Source: Cucumis sativus
Lineage: Eukaryota > Streptophyta > Magnoliopsida > Cucurbitales > Cucurbitaceae
DNA: 64,000 bases
NCBI RefSeq assembly: GCF_000004075.3
Contig: NC_026655.2
Span: forward strand, 21,623,489-21,687,488
Reading direction: 5' to 3'
Part shown: positions 37,088 to 49,700 of the stretch, piece after piece
Layout of the letters: every line of letters begins with the position of its first letter
Numbering within the stretch: the stretch's first letter is position 1
The notes under the pieces: model-generated
What the model was told of the DNA's origin: nothing
The model's database searches: none
Seen by the model: only the letters and a program-made list of their open reading frames with translations
Made by a program: the position numbers and the translations under genes

Positions 37088-39438
37088 ATGTCTCAATTCC
37101 ATCACTTGCAAACACATGGTGGCATTGCTAGCCCAACCATGGAACAACTCCTCCGAGGTAGAGAGACTTCTCGTTTTTTCTCCTTCGAAATCATACGAAA
37201 GTGTTGTTCTTATATTGGTTGCTTGATCATATTTATGGAAACATCATCTTCTACTACTATTGTCTTGGAATTTTTAGTTGTGTTCTTGAATAAACATCTT
37301 TTGTTTGAGATGAAATTCATGTATATACTATTTGTTCAACTTGTAAAATTCCTTTGTTTTTGTTGGTCCACACGAATGGCCTATTAAACTTACTAATAAC
37401 GTGAAAAATGATCTCGAGTGAGATGATGGCCTCAAACTTTTACCAAATCATCTCATTTAAAATTTAATTCACATATTTTGAAATTTGGCTAAACTTTATG
37501 AAAATTCTACAACCAAAACAAAGAATTATTAGTAAAATAGACTATTTCTTTTGCAATTGAAATCTCAAGCAATAGCACACAAGCTGAGAAAGTGTATTCT
37601 GTTCTAAACAAATCCATTGAAAAATATAGCTTTGCAGAATTAACATAGTTTAGCCACTTCCATGTGCAGACGGGGATGCTTCAAGATGGCCTCCAACACA
37701 AGCATCTCCAGTGCTCGGAAAGGACCATGACCTCGAAGATGATATTGATCACCATCAGAAGAAATCAGTTTTCACCAAGGTAAAGGAAAAAGCAAAGAAA
37801 CTGAGAAATTCACTCAGCAACAAGAAGAGGCACGGTGAAGATGAGAACATTACACCGTCGTGGGGTTATAACTTGGATGAGGAGGAAGAAGAGGAGGAAG
37901 GCGTCGATGCTGAATATCTTGGAGCCCCAAGTAAAACTTCTTTCCATTTACACGCTCTAAATTCCACTTGTTGATTTGAACTTGAACATCATCCTTCTTC
38001 TTTTCAATTGTAGTGTATGAATCAGAGCTCGCACCAGAGGACTGCAAAGAGAATGCTAGGCAGCATCCTCGAGCAGATCCTGTGATTGCTGAGAGTCATA
38101 CTTTAGCAAATACCATAAAACTTGCCTTTGGACATAACGAAAAACCTTCCAACTCTCCAGAGACATTGTCTCAAATGGATGTCGAGTCATCCATTGGTAA
38201 TAGCAAGACATCGGATGAAACTACAACTGCAAATAGTGCCATGAAGAACATACAAGAAAAGGAGGTTGCTAAGCTTTCAAGTCCAACCAAGACACTAACT
38301 GAAACTGTGACTGAGAAGTTGGCACCAGTTTATTCCACTGTTACTGATGCTACTCATGCTATTGCTTCAAAGATCCAGAGCCTCACCATCTCTGCTCCGT
38401 CTGACTCATCAACTCCAAAAAAAGCTTCTTCCCCAACAATTCAAAGCTCTGACCCAATAGCTACGCAAGCACCAAGTTTGAATAAAGGAACTGAGCAGGT
38501 ATGGGATAAAGGAGTTTCAGTAAAGGAGTACTTGATGCACAAGTTTGAGCCAGGTGAAGATGAAAGAGCACTTTCTCAGGTTTTGTCCGACGCACTGAGT
38601 CCGAGAGCAAAGCCTGGTGTAGGTGTGGTAGAGAAGGTGAGGGAAGCAGTAAATTCTATGTTGCGAGCTGGGGATGAACCACAGCCAAAGTCTACGCATT
38701 TGACTGCAAAATCTTCGTCACAGGTTGAAGTGGCACCACAACCAGTGGCTGCACACTCAGTTGCGAAATCTTCATCAAGGGCTGAGAAGGCACCAGAGCT
38801 AGTGGCTGCAAAATCAGTGCGAGCTGAATCGACACTGCAATCATTGGCTGCAAAACCTTCATCCTCAGTGAAGAAGACTCAACGGGCGGTGGCTGCAAAA
38901 TCTTCATCACATGCCGAGGTGGCACCACAAGCAATTCTGGCAGTACATTTGACTCCAAAATCTTCACCACAGGCCAAGGCAGCACCACAGGCAATACTGG
39001 CTACAAATTTGGCTGCAAAACCTTCCCCACGGGCCAAGGCAGCGCCACAGGCAATACTGGCTACACGTTTGACTGCAAAACCTTCCTTACCAGCTGAAGC
39101 AACACCACATCCGATGGTTACACACTTAGCTGCAAAACCTTCCTTACCAGCGGAGGCAACACCACAACCAATCGTTACACATTTGGCTGCAAAACCTTCC
39201 TTGCCAGCGGAGGCAACACCACAACCAATAGTTACACATTTAGCTGCAAAATCTTCATCAAGCGCGCCGATCTTTACCACCACCCATAGAGGTGAGTTTC
39301 TGCAACTTCCTGTTTCTACTTTTACAGCCTGTGACATGCATGTGCACATAATACATAATATAACATAATAAAGAAATACTTCTCTCTAATGCAGTGGCTG
39401 AGGAAGAAAACCTCGAAAGAATACTCCAAGCAAATTAA
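37088..39438 (+). CDS. LTI65: Low-temperature-induced 65 kDa-like protein (LTI65/RD29B family)
   Basis: Exons 37088-37157, 37670-37930, 38014-39291, 39395-39438; GT..AG junctions, all phase 1; 550 aa. The N-terminus resembles LTI65/RD29 proteins: a short His-rich start, the basic KKSVFTKVKEKAKKLRNSLS block (about residues 54-73), an acidic run of Glu, and DAEYLGAP. A CAP160-like block KEYLMHKFEPGEDERALSQV lies at about 281-300. Residues 336-528 are about ten repeats of 19 aa (LAAKPSLPAEATPQPIVTH type), where other family members differ. The short last exon encodes EENLERILQAN. Family members are hydrophilic proteins induced by drought, cold and ABA; their biochemical role is not settled. Stress induction here is inference from family. 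Confidence 0.85.
38690..39265 (+). repeat. Coding minisatellite, about ten 57-60 bp units
   Basis: The units inside exon 3 of the LTI65-like gene encode xLxAKxSxxAExxPQxxx. The last three units (about 39070-39240) are nearly identical (GCAAAACCTTCCTTACCAGC or the TTGCCAGC form, then GAGGCAACACCACAACC), while earlier ones are diverged. This suggests recent expansion at the 3' side. All units keep the frame. Confidence 0.85.
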
Positions 39439-40151
39439 TGGATATATGCAGCACATCAGAAGTTCTAGACACAGACACCAAACAATAAAAATTTACAACT
39501 ATATTTATCTTCATTTGTTTGATTTTGTTCAGTTGTATTGTACCAATAACAATAAAATACTTCTTCAGTATTTTTATTTCAGATTGATGTGAAGAATGCA
39601 AGGGATGCTTGTGTTTAAATTTTGATTTTCCTCATACGTTCAGAAATGTACTCTGATGGGTTTGTTTTGAACTTTTAATAAGGAATGTTTGTTTCTATAA
39701 ATAAGGTAGTAAGGAAGGGCTTTTGTGAATTCATAGTTTCAAACTTCGAACTTTTTTATCGTTTTAAATAAATCTAGCCACGAACTCAACAGTCAAATCC
39801 TCAAACAGTTATATATCAGTTTCTTAATTAGTTTCAAATATTTATATGACTCTAGAAAAATTGGCGACATAATAATATACAAAACAAAGATGTGGATATC
39901 AACCATAATGGTAAGAACATTTAGAAATACATATTTCAAGAAGGGAGAAAAGCATGTGTACACTTATTCAATTTGAGACAGTTGTTTTGTAGCCACTTTA
40001 TATTTACATATTCAACAGATCCCAGTCGTGTCAGCGTCTCCAAGCGAGAAATATGTTGCGGTGATTCTGTAAAAGTTAGGCAATTCAACTGCTGCAAACA
40101 AATGTTTATTACTGACATCTCATGAAAGGAAAATTGGTCATTGGGTTTATA
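39439..40151. other. Convergent 3' flanks
   Basis: This 0.7 kb spacer lies between the stop codons of the LTI65-like gene (+) and the sugar symporter (-). It should hold both 3' UTRs; AATAAA-type signals occur near 39484 and 39550. No other gene is seen. Confidence 0.5.
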
Positions 40152-43100
40152 TCACTTCAAGATTTTGGATTCTATATCTTCCAAACTTAGACCTTTGGTC
40201 TCGGGAACTTTGAGAACTACAAAAAGAAGTGAAAGCAATGCAATGGCACCAAAAAGAAGGAAAAGGTTTTCTGCTCCAAGCAATTCCTGTAAAGTAGAAA
40301 GTTAAGCATTTATCGACCTCAATGACTCAAGAAATAGTGGGGAGAGAATGGTAAGAATAAGCAACTATTTTTAGAAGGGAATAAGTAGTAAGGCAAAAGT
40401 TCAACGAAATAACAACCTTTAGAGGTGAAAATGCAAATGTGACAATAGCATTTGAACCAAAGTTAGTAAGAACTGCAAGACTGATTCCTTTCCCTCTTGT
40501 TCGAAGTGGAAATATTTCAGACACCATAAGCCAACTGATTGGTCCAAAGGATATCTGTAATGGCATTTCAAAAAAATTTTTCACATCCTTTGACAAGAAG
40601 AACTAGCAAAACAAAGAATTAAAGAAATTCTAATTTCATGTTTAAGTTTGTTTATAATTCAGGAAGACTGATTATATATAAAATGTGAATACGTGGAAAG
40701 AAAGAGACTAATATATATGTGCCTCATGGCTAAAAAATCAAGAGAAAATTATACCTGGTAACATCCTACATACAAAAGCAGGGCACCTACAGCAACAATG
40801 GGGAACCCACCAAGAAATTTGTAGTAGGCCGAAAGAAGAAGCAAGGAAAGTGCCTGCAGTAAAATTAGATGGCAGAATTAGAAACCCAAGCAAGCCATTC
40901 TTCAAAGACTACAAGGCTATTGGAAATGCCGCCAAGAAATGGATATGATTAAAATGCTTACAATTCCACTAACACCTCCAATGAGCAAAGGCCTTCTTCC
41001 AAGATCATCAACTTTTAGCACAGCTACCCACGTCATTAGCAACTGGAGGAAGAATGATCAGAAACAAATTAAGAATTATGATCAAGAGCAAACATTCTTT
41101 CCTAGATTTAGATTGCATGTCATTTCAAATTGTCTCATTCACCTTAAACACCCCAATAACAACTGAGACTCTGGTGGCGTCAGTGGCAGCAGCAAATCCT
41201 GCATTCTTTAGTCATAATGATGTATCAAAATTACGGTTTATCAGAGATCAACAAAATTGCCTTCTAGAACTATAATGGAACAAAAGTTTTGTTTGAGTAG
41301 AGAGAGATGGGAGTCTCAAAACCTGAAGAATGGGACCTGCATAATATAGAACACTCGGCTGTCCAGTTATCTGTTACAGATGATAGAATAGAATTTGTAG
41401 ACAGTTTGAGTTATTTGCTCTTCATGTTAAAATGCTATTCTTCAAAAAGAAAGGAAAGGACTAATAGGAAAAAACAAATTTTAGAGACGACTAAACACCT
41501 GCTGAAAAAGAACCAAACCTCCACCAATTATGAAAGCTTTCAAACTAGGGCCTTGAAGGACCTCCCAAATACTCCCTTCAGATTCCTGCTCTGAATAGGC
41601 AGATTTCAGGGAGAGAAACGTTTCTTCTATTTGCTTCTCAGATACTTTATCACCAGGAGGTCGTCCTCTAAGTTTACTCAAGGCCGCAATGGCTTCCTCT
41701 TTAGAATCCTGTGAAGGCGCTTTACCTTGAGCGGCCCTGAGGAGTAACCAACGAGGCGATGGTGGGAGAAGCCACATTCCTAATCCCATCATGAAAGCAA
41801 CTGGTGCACTAAGTCCATACATATATCGCCATCCTCCAACCGCATTAATCTGAAGACTGCCAAATAAATACCCCATCTGGAGAAATCCAAATTCTTGGAA
41901 AGTTAGCTAATTTTCACACTGAATTCTCAAAATGGAAGTAGTGTAAACAACACGGAAAAGTTTATGATCAGTACCAAAATTCCTAGCACTATAAACAGCT
42001 CCTTCAGAGATACTAAAGTTCCTCGAATCTTGGATGGACATGTTTCGGCTATATAAAGTGGAGCTCCATGCATGGCCTGTTAAAATGAAAAAGGATCAAG
42101 ACTAGTTAACTATATATATCAGAATGTTCTCGCAGCCTTAAGGGATTTGTATGGAGAGTAAAGCAAAAAAATTACCAGACCAATGCCAAGGCCATAGAGA
42201 AGTCTTCCTGCCAGAAGAAACCCCAGATCAGGGCTATAAGCAGTGGTAAGGCTACCAATTGCATATAGTCCAGCTGCTATAATTAATTCCCTCCTTCGTC
42301 CTTAATGACCAAAATAATAAAACCAGTCAAATAAATTTCATAAGAAGCTTCAAACCTGAAAGCACGTACCGAGAAAGTCTGCAATTGGGTACACAAGGAG
42401 GGAACCAAGAAGTGCTCCATACAGAGAGCCACTAACCTAAAATCGAGGGAATACACACGAGACAGATAAGTTTTGGAGATATTGACATTACAGTTTCAAT
42501 TGTAAGTCCTATATAAGAAACTCACCACAAGACCAAGTTGAACGGCAGAGAGGTTAAACCAACTGGTACCACTAAGCTCTGGCGACTAACATTTTGAAAG
42601 CAAAAAACAAAACAGTCAAGAGCCATATATGGTATATCTTCTCAGCTAGAGAATACTTTCAGGGTGAAAAATGAAAATGATTGTATCAGAAAGTTATAGA
42701 TCAACCTGCAATGAGAGAGTAGCTCCAGATGTGGCACCAATGTCATATCCAAACAACAAACCTCCCAAGGCAGGGAACAAGAACCTAGAAATGCAAAAAA
42801 TCGATGATGCAGTTTGCCAATTCAAAAACCCTCAAAGTAAAGAAATGCTAACTAGCTCCAGACCAATTGATGAATTGACCTCACATGGTTCTTTATTCAA
42901 TGAAGATCAAACCCCATAAACTCAAAAGAAATAGAATGCCAACTAGCTAAAACTAGACAAACTAGACCCAAATGATGAATCACATGGTTCTTAATTCAAT
43001 GAAGAGAAAACCCCATAAACCTCAAAAGTAATAAAATATTGGCTAAAACCACACCCAATTGATAAATTTATCTCACATGGTTCTTAATTCAATGAAGTGC

Positions 43101-43679
43101 AAACCTCAAAAGTCCAAAGTATTAAACTGCTAACAAGCTAAAACCAGACCCAATTGATGAATTGACCTCACATGATTCTTAATTCAAAGAAGAGAAAACC
43201 CCATGAACCCATAAATTTAGTGAACGAGTAGCACAAACACACATCGGAAATGAGCACAAAGGAGATGTAAAACAAAAAACGTACGGCAAAATGACAGAAG
43301 ACCAAGAAAACTCTTCTTCGTTGGCTGCTTCGGAATCAACCGACTTGGTTTCTTCCTCCCCAGATGAATAATCAGCCCGATCACCACCAACCTACAAAGC
43401 AAGCAAGAATTAAAGCAACAAATTCCAATCAACAGACCAAATTCGAATGGAGTTCCAAGATTTCTGGACCTTGGGAATGAGTCTGAGCTTAGAAACAGAG
43501 GAAGAAGAAATTGGGTTATGGAATGAGGCCTCTAAATTGGCAGTGAATGATGAAACTAGCAATGGGGTAGTGGGAGTAGAGGAGAAGAGAACTTGGGAAG
43601 CCTTCAAATGGGCTTTACGCGTGTATGAATGAGAGGGCTTAGGAGTGAAGAGAGGTCGAATGGGCAAAGAAAATGCCAT
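40152..43679 (-). CDS. Plastidial sugar/proton symporter, D-xylose-proton symporter-like 3 type (MFS)
   Basis: Exons on the minus strand: 43679-43470, 43391-43285, 42784-42706, 42585-42526, 42436-42370, 42300-42176, 42076-41975, 41876-41499, 41370-41323, 41205-41143, 41042-40962, 40853-40755, 40554-40417, 40286-40152; 563 aa. All junctions are GT..AG in matching phase; the exon 1 donor AAG|GTCCAG is the weakest. An upstream in-frame ATG at 43745 would add 22 aa. The N-terminus is Ser-rich, a likely transit peptide. MFS sugar-porter marks: LLFGYDIGATSG, GRLLYGLGIGL, SPRWLLLRA, GQPSVLYYAG, DDLGRRPLL, SEIFPLRTRGKG and VPETKGLSLE near the C-terminus. It corresponds to the Arabidopsis At5g59250-type protein by memory of sequence. 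The true substrate in plastids is not established; the name follows homology. Confidence 0.93.
42850..43210. repeat. Intronic minisatellite, four units of about 95 bp
   Basis: It lies in the intron between exons 2 and 3 of the sugar symporter. TCACATGGTTCTT or close variants start at 42881, 42980, 43073 and 43168, spaced 99, 93 and 95 bases. Each unit also carries 'gctaaaaccagacccaattgatgaatt' and 'gaagagaaaaccccataaac' variants. The copies are clearly diverged. Confidence 0.85.
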
Positions 43680-43745
43680 GGAAATGGCAGAGCGATCGCA
43701 GAGAAAGAAAGATGAATTTGGACATGGCAAACTGCTGCATGTCAT

Positions 43746-46700
43746 TGGATGTTTTATCTATTGAGTGTTGAGAATCTTGTGGACACCTTTGATTGCTCCT
43801 TTCCTTTGACTTATGATGCTTTGTAGTCTAACTTCTTTTCAAATCACTTATTTTCTTTTTTCTTTTTTGTTAACTTCTCTTTAACTTTCTTTAAAAAAGT
43901 TATACTAATTTTCCCAAAACTACAGCTACCACCTAATTTCTATTTTTTTGCAAATATATTGTAATAAATGCTAAATTCGAGTTGAGCTAAGCTCATGTTG
44001 GCAGCTCACGCCTAATTTGATATGATCTTTTCAAAGTTGTTACATTGAACAAAAGTTATATGAGTGCCAATAGGAAGGAAATGAATTAAGGAAAAAAAAA
44101 TGAAAACCATATAATTAGAGAAGAATTAAGTGAGATGAATATTAATTATTACTTGAGAAGGATTAAGCCGAAGAATTAGAAGAATTATTATAATCTTGTT
44201 TGGACGAAGGATTATGACGAATAAAATTGTATTTTTTTTATTTGTGTAATTTTCTTTTTTGTACGTTAACACTTATAAGGTTTGTATTTTAAATTTGTAC
44301 ATTCAATTCTATATAATGAAAAAATTAAATTTTGTTATTTTATTTTATTTTTCATTTTCAAGATTTAAGAAATTTGTGTAGATGAAAATATTGTGAAGAA
44401 TATGATGTTGAACGATGGAGAAAAACGATGTGAGTACCGAAGAAAGTAAAAAACGGTCAGATGTGGAGAAATATTTAGAGGCAATGAGTCAAACTTACTT
44501 TAGCAATAAATTATATTATTTGAAAATTATGTGATATCTAAAAACACCATTCACAAATATAACAATAATCATATGTGATTATCCACGAGTTTAGTGTAAG
44601 TTCATGAAACTCGGACCCTCTCCTCTCAACTTTATATATGTTATGTAATTTATATTATATTAATATTTTTAATTGGCGTAAGGGTCAATTAGTCTTTTAG
44701 CTCTCTCTAAACTCGTGTTCAACCATTACTCTTACTAGATAATAAAGTCCCTTACTAACAAAATTTTAGGTTATGTCATTTTATGTGCATATATTCCATG
44801 TTTCTTTATTTGAAAATTTAAAGGTAGAATCACATTAAACACGATAACAACTTTGACAAATAGGGTATTTAACTCTATAGACTCTCTTTAATCTAGTAAT
44901 GCTCGACCCTTGTAATATTTGAATATCGACTAACTATTGTATTGTTTATCCAAAGTGCATGACTAAAATTACCTAAATGAAACCTACAAATATTTTTAGA
45001 TGTTGTTGACTCTAACCATCAATGTTTAAATTAATAGATGAAAAAAAAAGGGTTAAATTATTAAATGTGACCAAATAAGGTGTTGAATAAAAGAATTAAA
45101 TTGGCACTTCCAAGCTTTAGAAGTTTTTTTCTAAAACATTTGAAGTTTATTTAAAAATTAATAATTTGGTGATTGTCGTGCCTTGCCTCTACCGAGGGAT
45201 CAATAGTGAGATTCTTCTTATTCATCTATTTATAGGTTAATTGTCGTTATCATTACAGGTTCTTCAATGGTTGGAGCGGAGCTCAAGGCTTTGTTCTTGG
45301 GTCTAATTTCATGGCTGATTATATGGTATCTTGGGCGTTCATTTCACTTAAAGATATTATTATTCCGTTGGTGTTGTTATCTCAAGATGATGCATTTTCT
45401 TTGACAATCTGTTGATTCTAAACTCTAGTGATCCTCCAATATTCCTTTAACTTATCAAAAGACTTATGGTACTCACTTTTGTGTATGAGTTTGGTAACTC
45501 CTTCTAGATCGAGATGTGAGCTTGTCGTTTGTTTTTTTAGTTATTTGTTTTGGTTTTGTTGGTTTTTTCATGAGTTTAACTGATGTATTTTGGTTTTGTT
45601 TTACAGCCTAACCTCAAATTAAACTGCTTTCTTTTTGCAATATAAACCAACTTTAAAGATGTGAAGACGCGTGACAAATATGCAAACCATAATTGTTATC
45701 GTTTTTTTTTCCTTTCAACCCTACACTCCCAACTTTTTTGTTTGTTAAGCAATATATAAGCACACACAATTGCTCTATTTATGAATTTACCGATAAGAAG
45801 CATTTGGAGAAATGTTAAAAAAAAAAAAACACTCCAATCTTCATCGTTAAAATGAAACCTTCTAAATTCTAATAGCACGTTTGAACTACATATTTAAATG
45901 TTTAGTTTTAAAAGTAAGTTGTTTTCGAAAAAAAAGTAAATGTTTGACAATAACTCAAAATAACTATTCACATGTATTTTAATAATTTCTATAAAAAAAA
46001 CATCTAAAACAAATCATATACAAAATAATTTTCTCTTTGTCATTTAAAATATACTCCAAATTTGAATTTAACTATAATTCATTTGACAATATATATATAA
46101 CAAACTAATAAAATATTTACGTCTCCAGTAACAAAATAAAAAATCATAAAACTATTTATTTTTTTTTTAAATATTTCAGATTTGCATTTATTTTCATCGT
46201 ATTTTTCTTTCACGTTTGCGTTCATTTTGGTATTTACCATGGTGGGTGTGGGTTGTATTGTACGGTATTTTTATATTTTTTAAAAGACCCGTAGCATGTG
46301 TATATATATATTTTGATACTTTTAGCACAAGAAATTATAATTATGAATGACCAATATAATTAAATAAATGAAAGAGCCCTATTAAAGAAACAAAATGAAA
46401 AAGAAAAAAAAAGCTCGATATTGTTATGGAATACAAATAATTTTGCCCTAATTCCACGACGTTGAATGAGGAGGAGGATAAAAGGAGTACAAATTTCTCA
46501 ATTGATGGCTCTCAATCCGTCGTTTCGAATCGTCTTTGCAGATTAATCGAGAGCTGAGTTCAGTCCAATTCCTTTCGGCTGTGACTCACTTGCAAGCTCT
46601 CGCCATAGCTGCCTCTCTCGGCGACTGTTCGGAGCTTATTCTCTTCCATAAAGCCATCTCTTACATTCACCACTTGCAGATGTTCTCCAACTAACCCTAA

Positions 46701-46770
46701 TTCCTTCTCCACTGTCCTTCTCTCAGCCTTTCCAAAGACCCATCTTGGTTCCCACCAAAAACCCTAGAAA
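43746..46770. other. Intergenic, AT-rich; upstream regions of two divergent genes
   Basis: The left end should hold the sugar symporter promoter. The right end (about 46480-46770) is a GC-richer leader of the PWI/RS gene, with AACCCTAA and AAACCCTAG telo-box-like motifs. Between them is AT-rich sequence with no supported gene. Confidence 0.55.
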
Positions 46771-49700
46771 ATGTCTGGCGGGTTTTTCCGGGTAATGATC
46801 GAAATGAACTTATTGCTTAGTTTTCAGCTTGTTTTTTTTGGGTTTTATATAAATCGAAGCTAATCAGCTTGTTTCTGAAGCTAAGCGTTTTAGTTTGGCT
46901 GGGGGAGTGTTTGGGATTTGGTTCTGTTTGATGGGATAGGTTCTTTTTTGCAATTTTTACTTTCATTGTCAAGTTGGAGGACTCCCCATCTTGTTTTTGT
47001 TTATAATTATGTTGTGTTATAGCTGCAAGAATTGTTCTTTTTCTTGTTAGATCAGAATAATCATTTTTTTGATTATTTTTGTTTCATTATCTTTGACTAG
47101 GGTACGTCTGCGGACCAAGACACTCGTTTTTCGAACAAGCAAGCAAAGCTGTTGAAGACACAGAAGTTCCCTGCTGAACTGGACCAATTGGTTTGTCTTT
47201 CGTCTTGGAATTGTTATCAAGCGTTGTTTGTTGTTCCATTGTCACAGATGTTTGTTTTATGTTGTTGCAATTGAGCTAGATGTTAATCCGTTTTGCTATG
47301 AATGTGTAATTATTTTGAGGGTTGGTTAATCAGTAATTATTAAGCACGAGCGATGTGTCTTAGGTGGATACGACAAAGGTGAAGATGGATGTTATCAGGC
47401 CGTGGATTGCTACGAGGGTGACCGAGCTTCTTGGGTTTGAAGATGAAGTTCTTATCAACTTCATATATGGTCTTTTGGATGGCAAGGTAATTGCAAGATT
47501 TTTACTGTAGAATTTAAGGCAATTTCGTGCTACCTCAATATTATATTCCACAATTTTCTTCTTCTTCTTCTTCTTCTTCTTCTTATTATTATTATTACTT
47601 TTTTGAGTTTACTAATTACTGGATGAGAGAACTAACATCAAATTTTGGGATGGTAATAAATGTCTCATCCATGGAGGTCTTCTTGTATCCTTCCAGATAT
47701 TGTTATTACAGTTGCATCATGTGATATTTGATCGTTCCCTTTTGAGGCTACTTAATGGTGGCACTGCTCAAGCCATACTACACCAGTGGCATGCATCAGC
47801 TGAATTGAGTCTGTCTCAATTTACTAAAATATACATCCAATAGAAGTGGTTTAATATGTAATGTTCAATTTGCATCAATTAACTGCTTTGGTGCAGGAAG
47901 TAAATGGGAAGGAAGTTCAAATACAACTCACTGGGTTCATGGAAAAAAATACTGTGAAGTTTATGAAAGAGCTTTGGATACTACTTCTCAGTGCCCAGAA
48001 GAATGCCAGTGGTGTACCTCAACAATTTTTGGATGCCAAAGAAGAAGAAATTAGGAAGAAGAAGGTTTGTAGAATTTCAGATTTATTGTACTGCTAGTAA
48101 CTATCTAGCTTGCTGTTGTCTTTCTATTAACTAGTCTCCTTCGATTATTATAGGCAGAGACAGATTTTCTTGCTAATGAAATTCAGAAAAAGAGAGAGAA
48201 GGAAAATCGAGAAATCGAGGAGCAGAGATCGAAGAATATGGTAAATTTTTTATTCATGTTGGAGTTATAATTGATTGAAATTGGTTTTTGGTCATAACTT
48301 TTCTCTGTATTTCCTCTGGCATTCAGCTAGCTTCTGCAATTATTTGGGTTCATGTCCTTTACCTCAAACTACTGTAGGACGATGGGGCTGAAAAGGTGTC
48401 CAATTCTGTTTTGGAGCATACGTCAAAGAATGTGCGCTCAAGGGCTATGCGAAATTATCCAGAGGACGAGGAAGTGGCTGAAAAGAGAAATGGTGTTAGG
48501 GGAAGAAGCAGGTAATGGATTAATAAACTGATTTTCAGCTTTGGTGCAATGGTTTATTTTGTACCTTTTAAGATACGACAAGAAGCTTCTTTTTACCTTT
48601 AAAATATGACCAAAAAATGAGACAAAGTTAACATTCTCACTTATCAAGTCTAATGGCATTACTTGAGAAAAAATAGTGTCTTGAGATATTCTCTAGCACA
48701 GGGACATGTTTTGTAGCTGTGGGGATTTTTAGATCTGATAATATTGAATTCATGATTGATAAAATTTCTGCCACTTTAAAATCATTGTCACTTTAGTTTG
48801 CAAGTGATAGAAAATCTTCCTGTATTATGTCTTCCTGAAAATTCCCAGGAATCTCCAACTAGATTCTTGACTAGAGTCTCTTCTTTGACAATGATATACA
48901 TGTCTGGTGTTTATAATTTTACTGCCAAGCTTAACCTACAACTACGAGTGACCAAGGAACTTTCTGTAGAGAAGAAACTAGAAATTATATTGTTTCCTAC
49001 GACCATCAAATTATGGAATGAGTATGAACTAATAATATATTTTAACAGGGTCTCTAGGTCTCATTTAGCTGTTTGATCTCCTACATATTCTGGGTTATTT
49101 TCAAATGTATGCATACTGTCCTTTTGGAAGTTATTATCATATTTCGTAGGTCACATTTGACAAATTTGTAAATATGTGGCTCTTGGGTCTTTCGCAAAAG
49201 CTCACCTACAAATTCTTTAAGCCAGCTGATTTATAATTCTAGAAGTTTCTCGAAGTATGTTTACTATTTTGATACAATTATAGCGAGCCAATGCAATTGA
49301 TCAATTTATGTTAGTTAAAAGGGTGTGTCATCTTATTTTCTTGTCACTTCCAAATTTCAGTGATGCATTCGACTATCTGTACAATGACAGAAAAAATGTT
49401 TTCTTAAACAGAAATATGTGGTTACTGTGGAGCTTTTTTTAAAATCCCCTTATCTATACTAATGCTTTTTTCATAATTTTTTTTAGTGATAGACACAAGT
49501 CAAGGAGTATGTCTAGATCACCTCAACGAAGACGACGCTCTTTTTCACGAGGAAGGTCGTCTAGTAGTCCACGTCGAAGGGACCGTCGTGATTCATTCTC
49601 TCCTCGACATAGATCATCACATTTGATGAGAAGATCTGGATCTACTTCACATCGTAAGTCTCGATCTCCAGAAGTACGTCAATTGCGTTCTCCTTCTCAA

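Noticed and set aside
38879-39349. 156-codon minus-strand frame with Cys/Gly repeats
   Set aside because: Antisense of the LTI65-like minisatellite; the repeat keeps all frames open.
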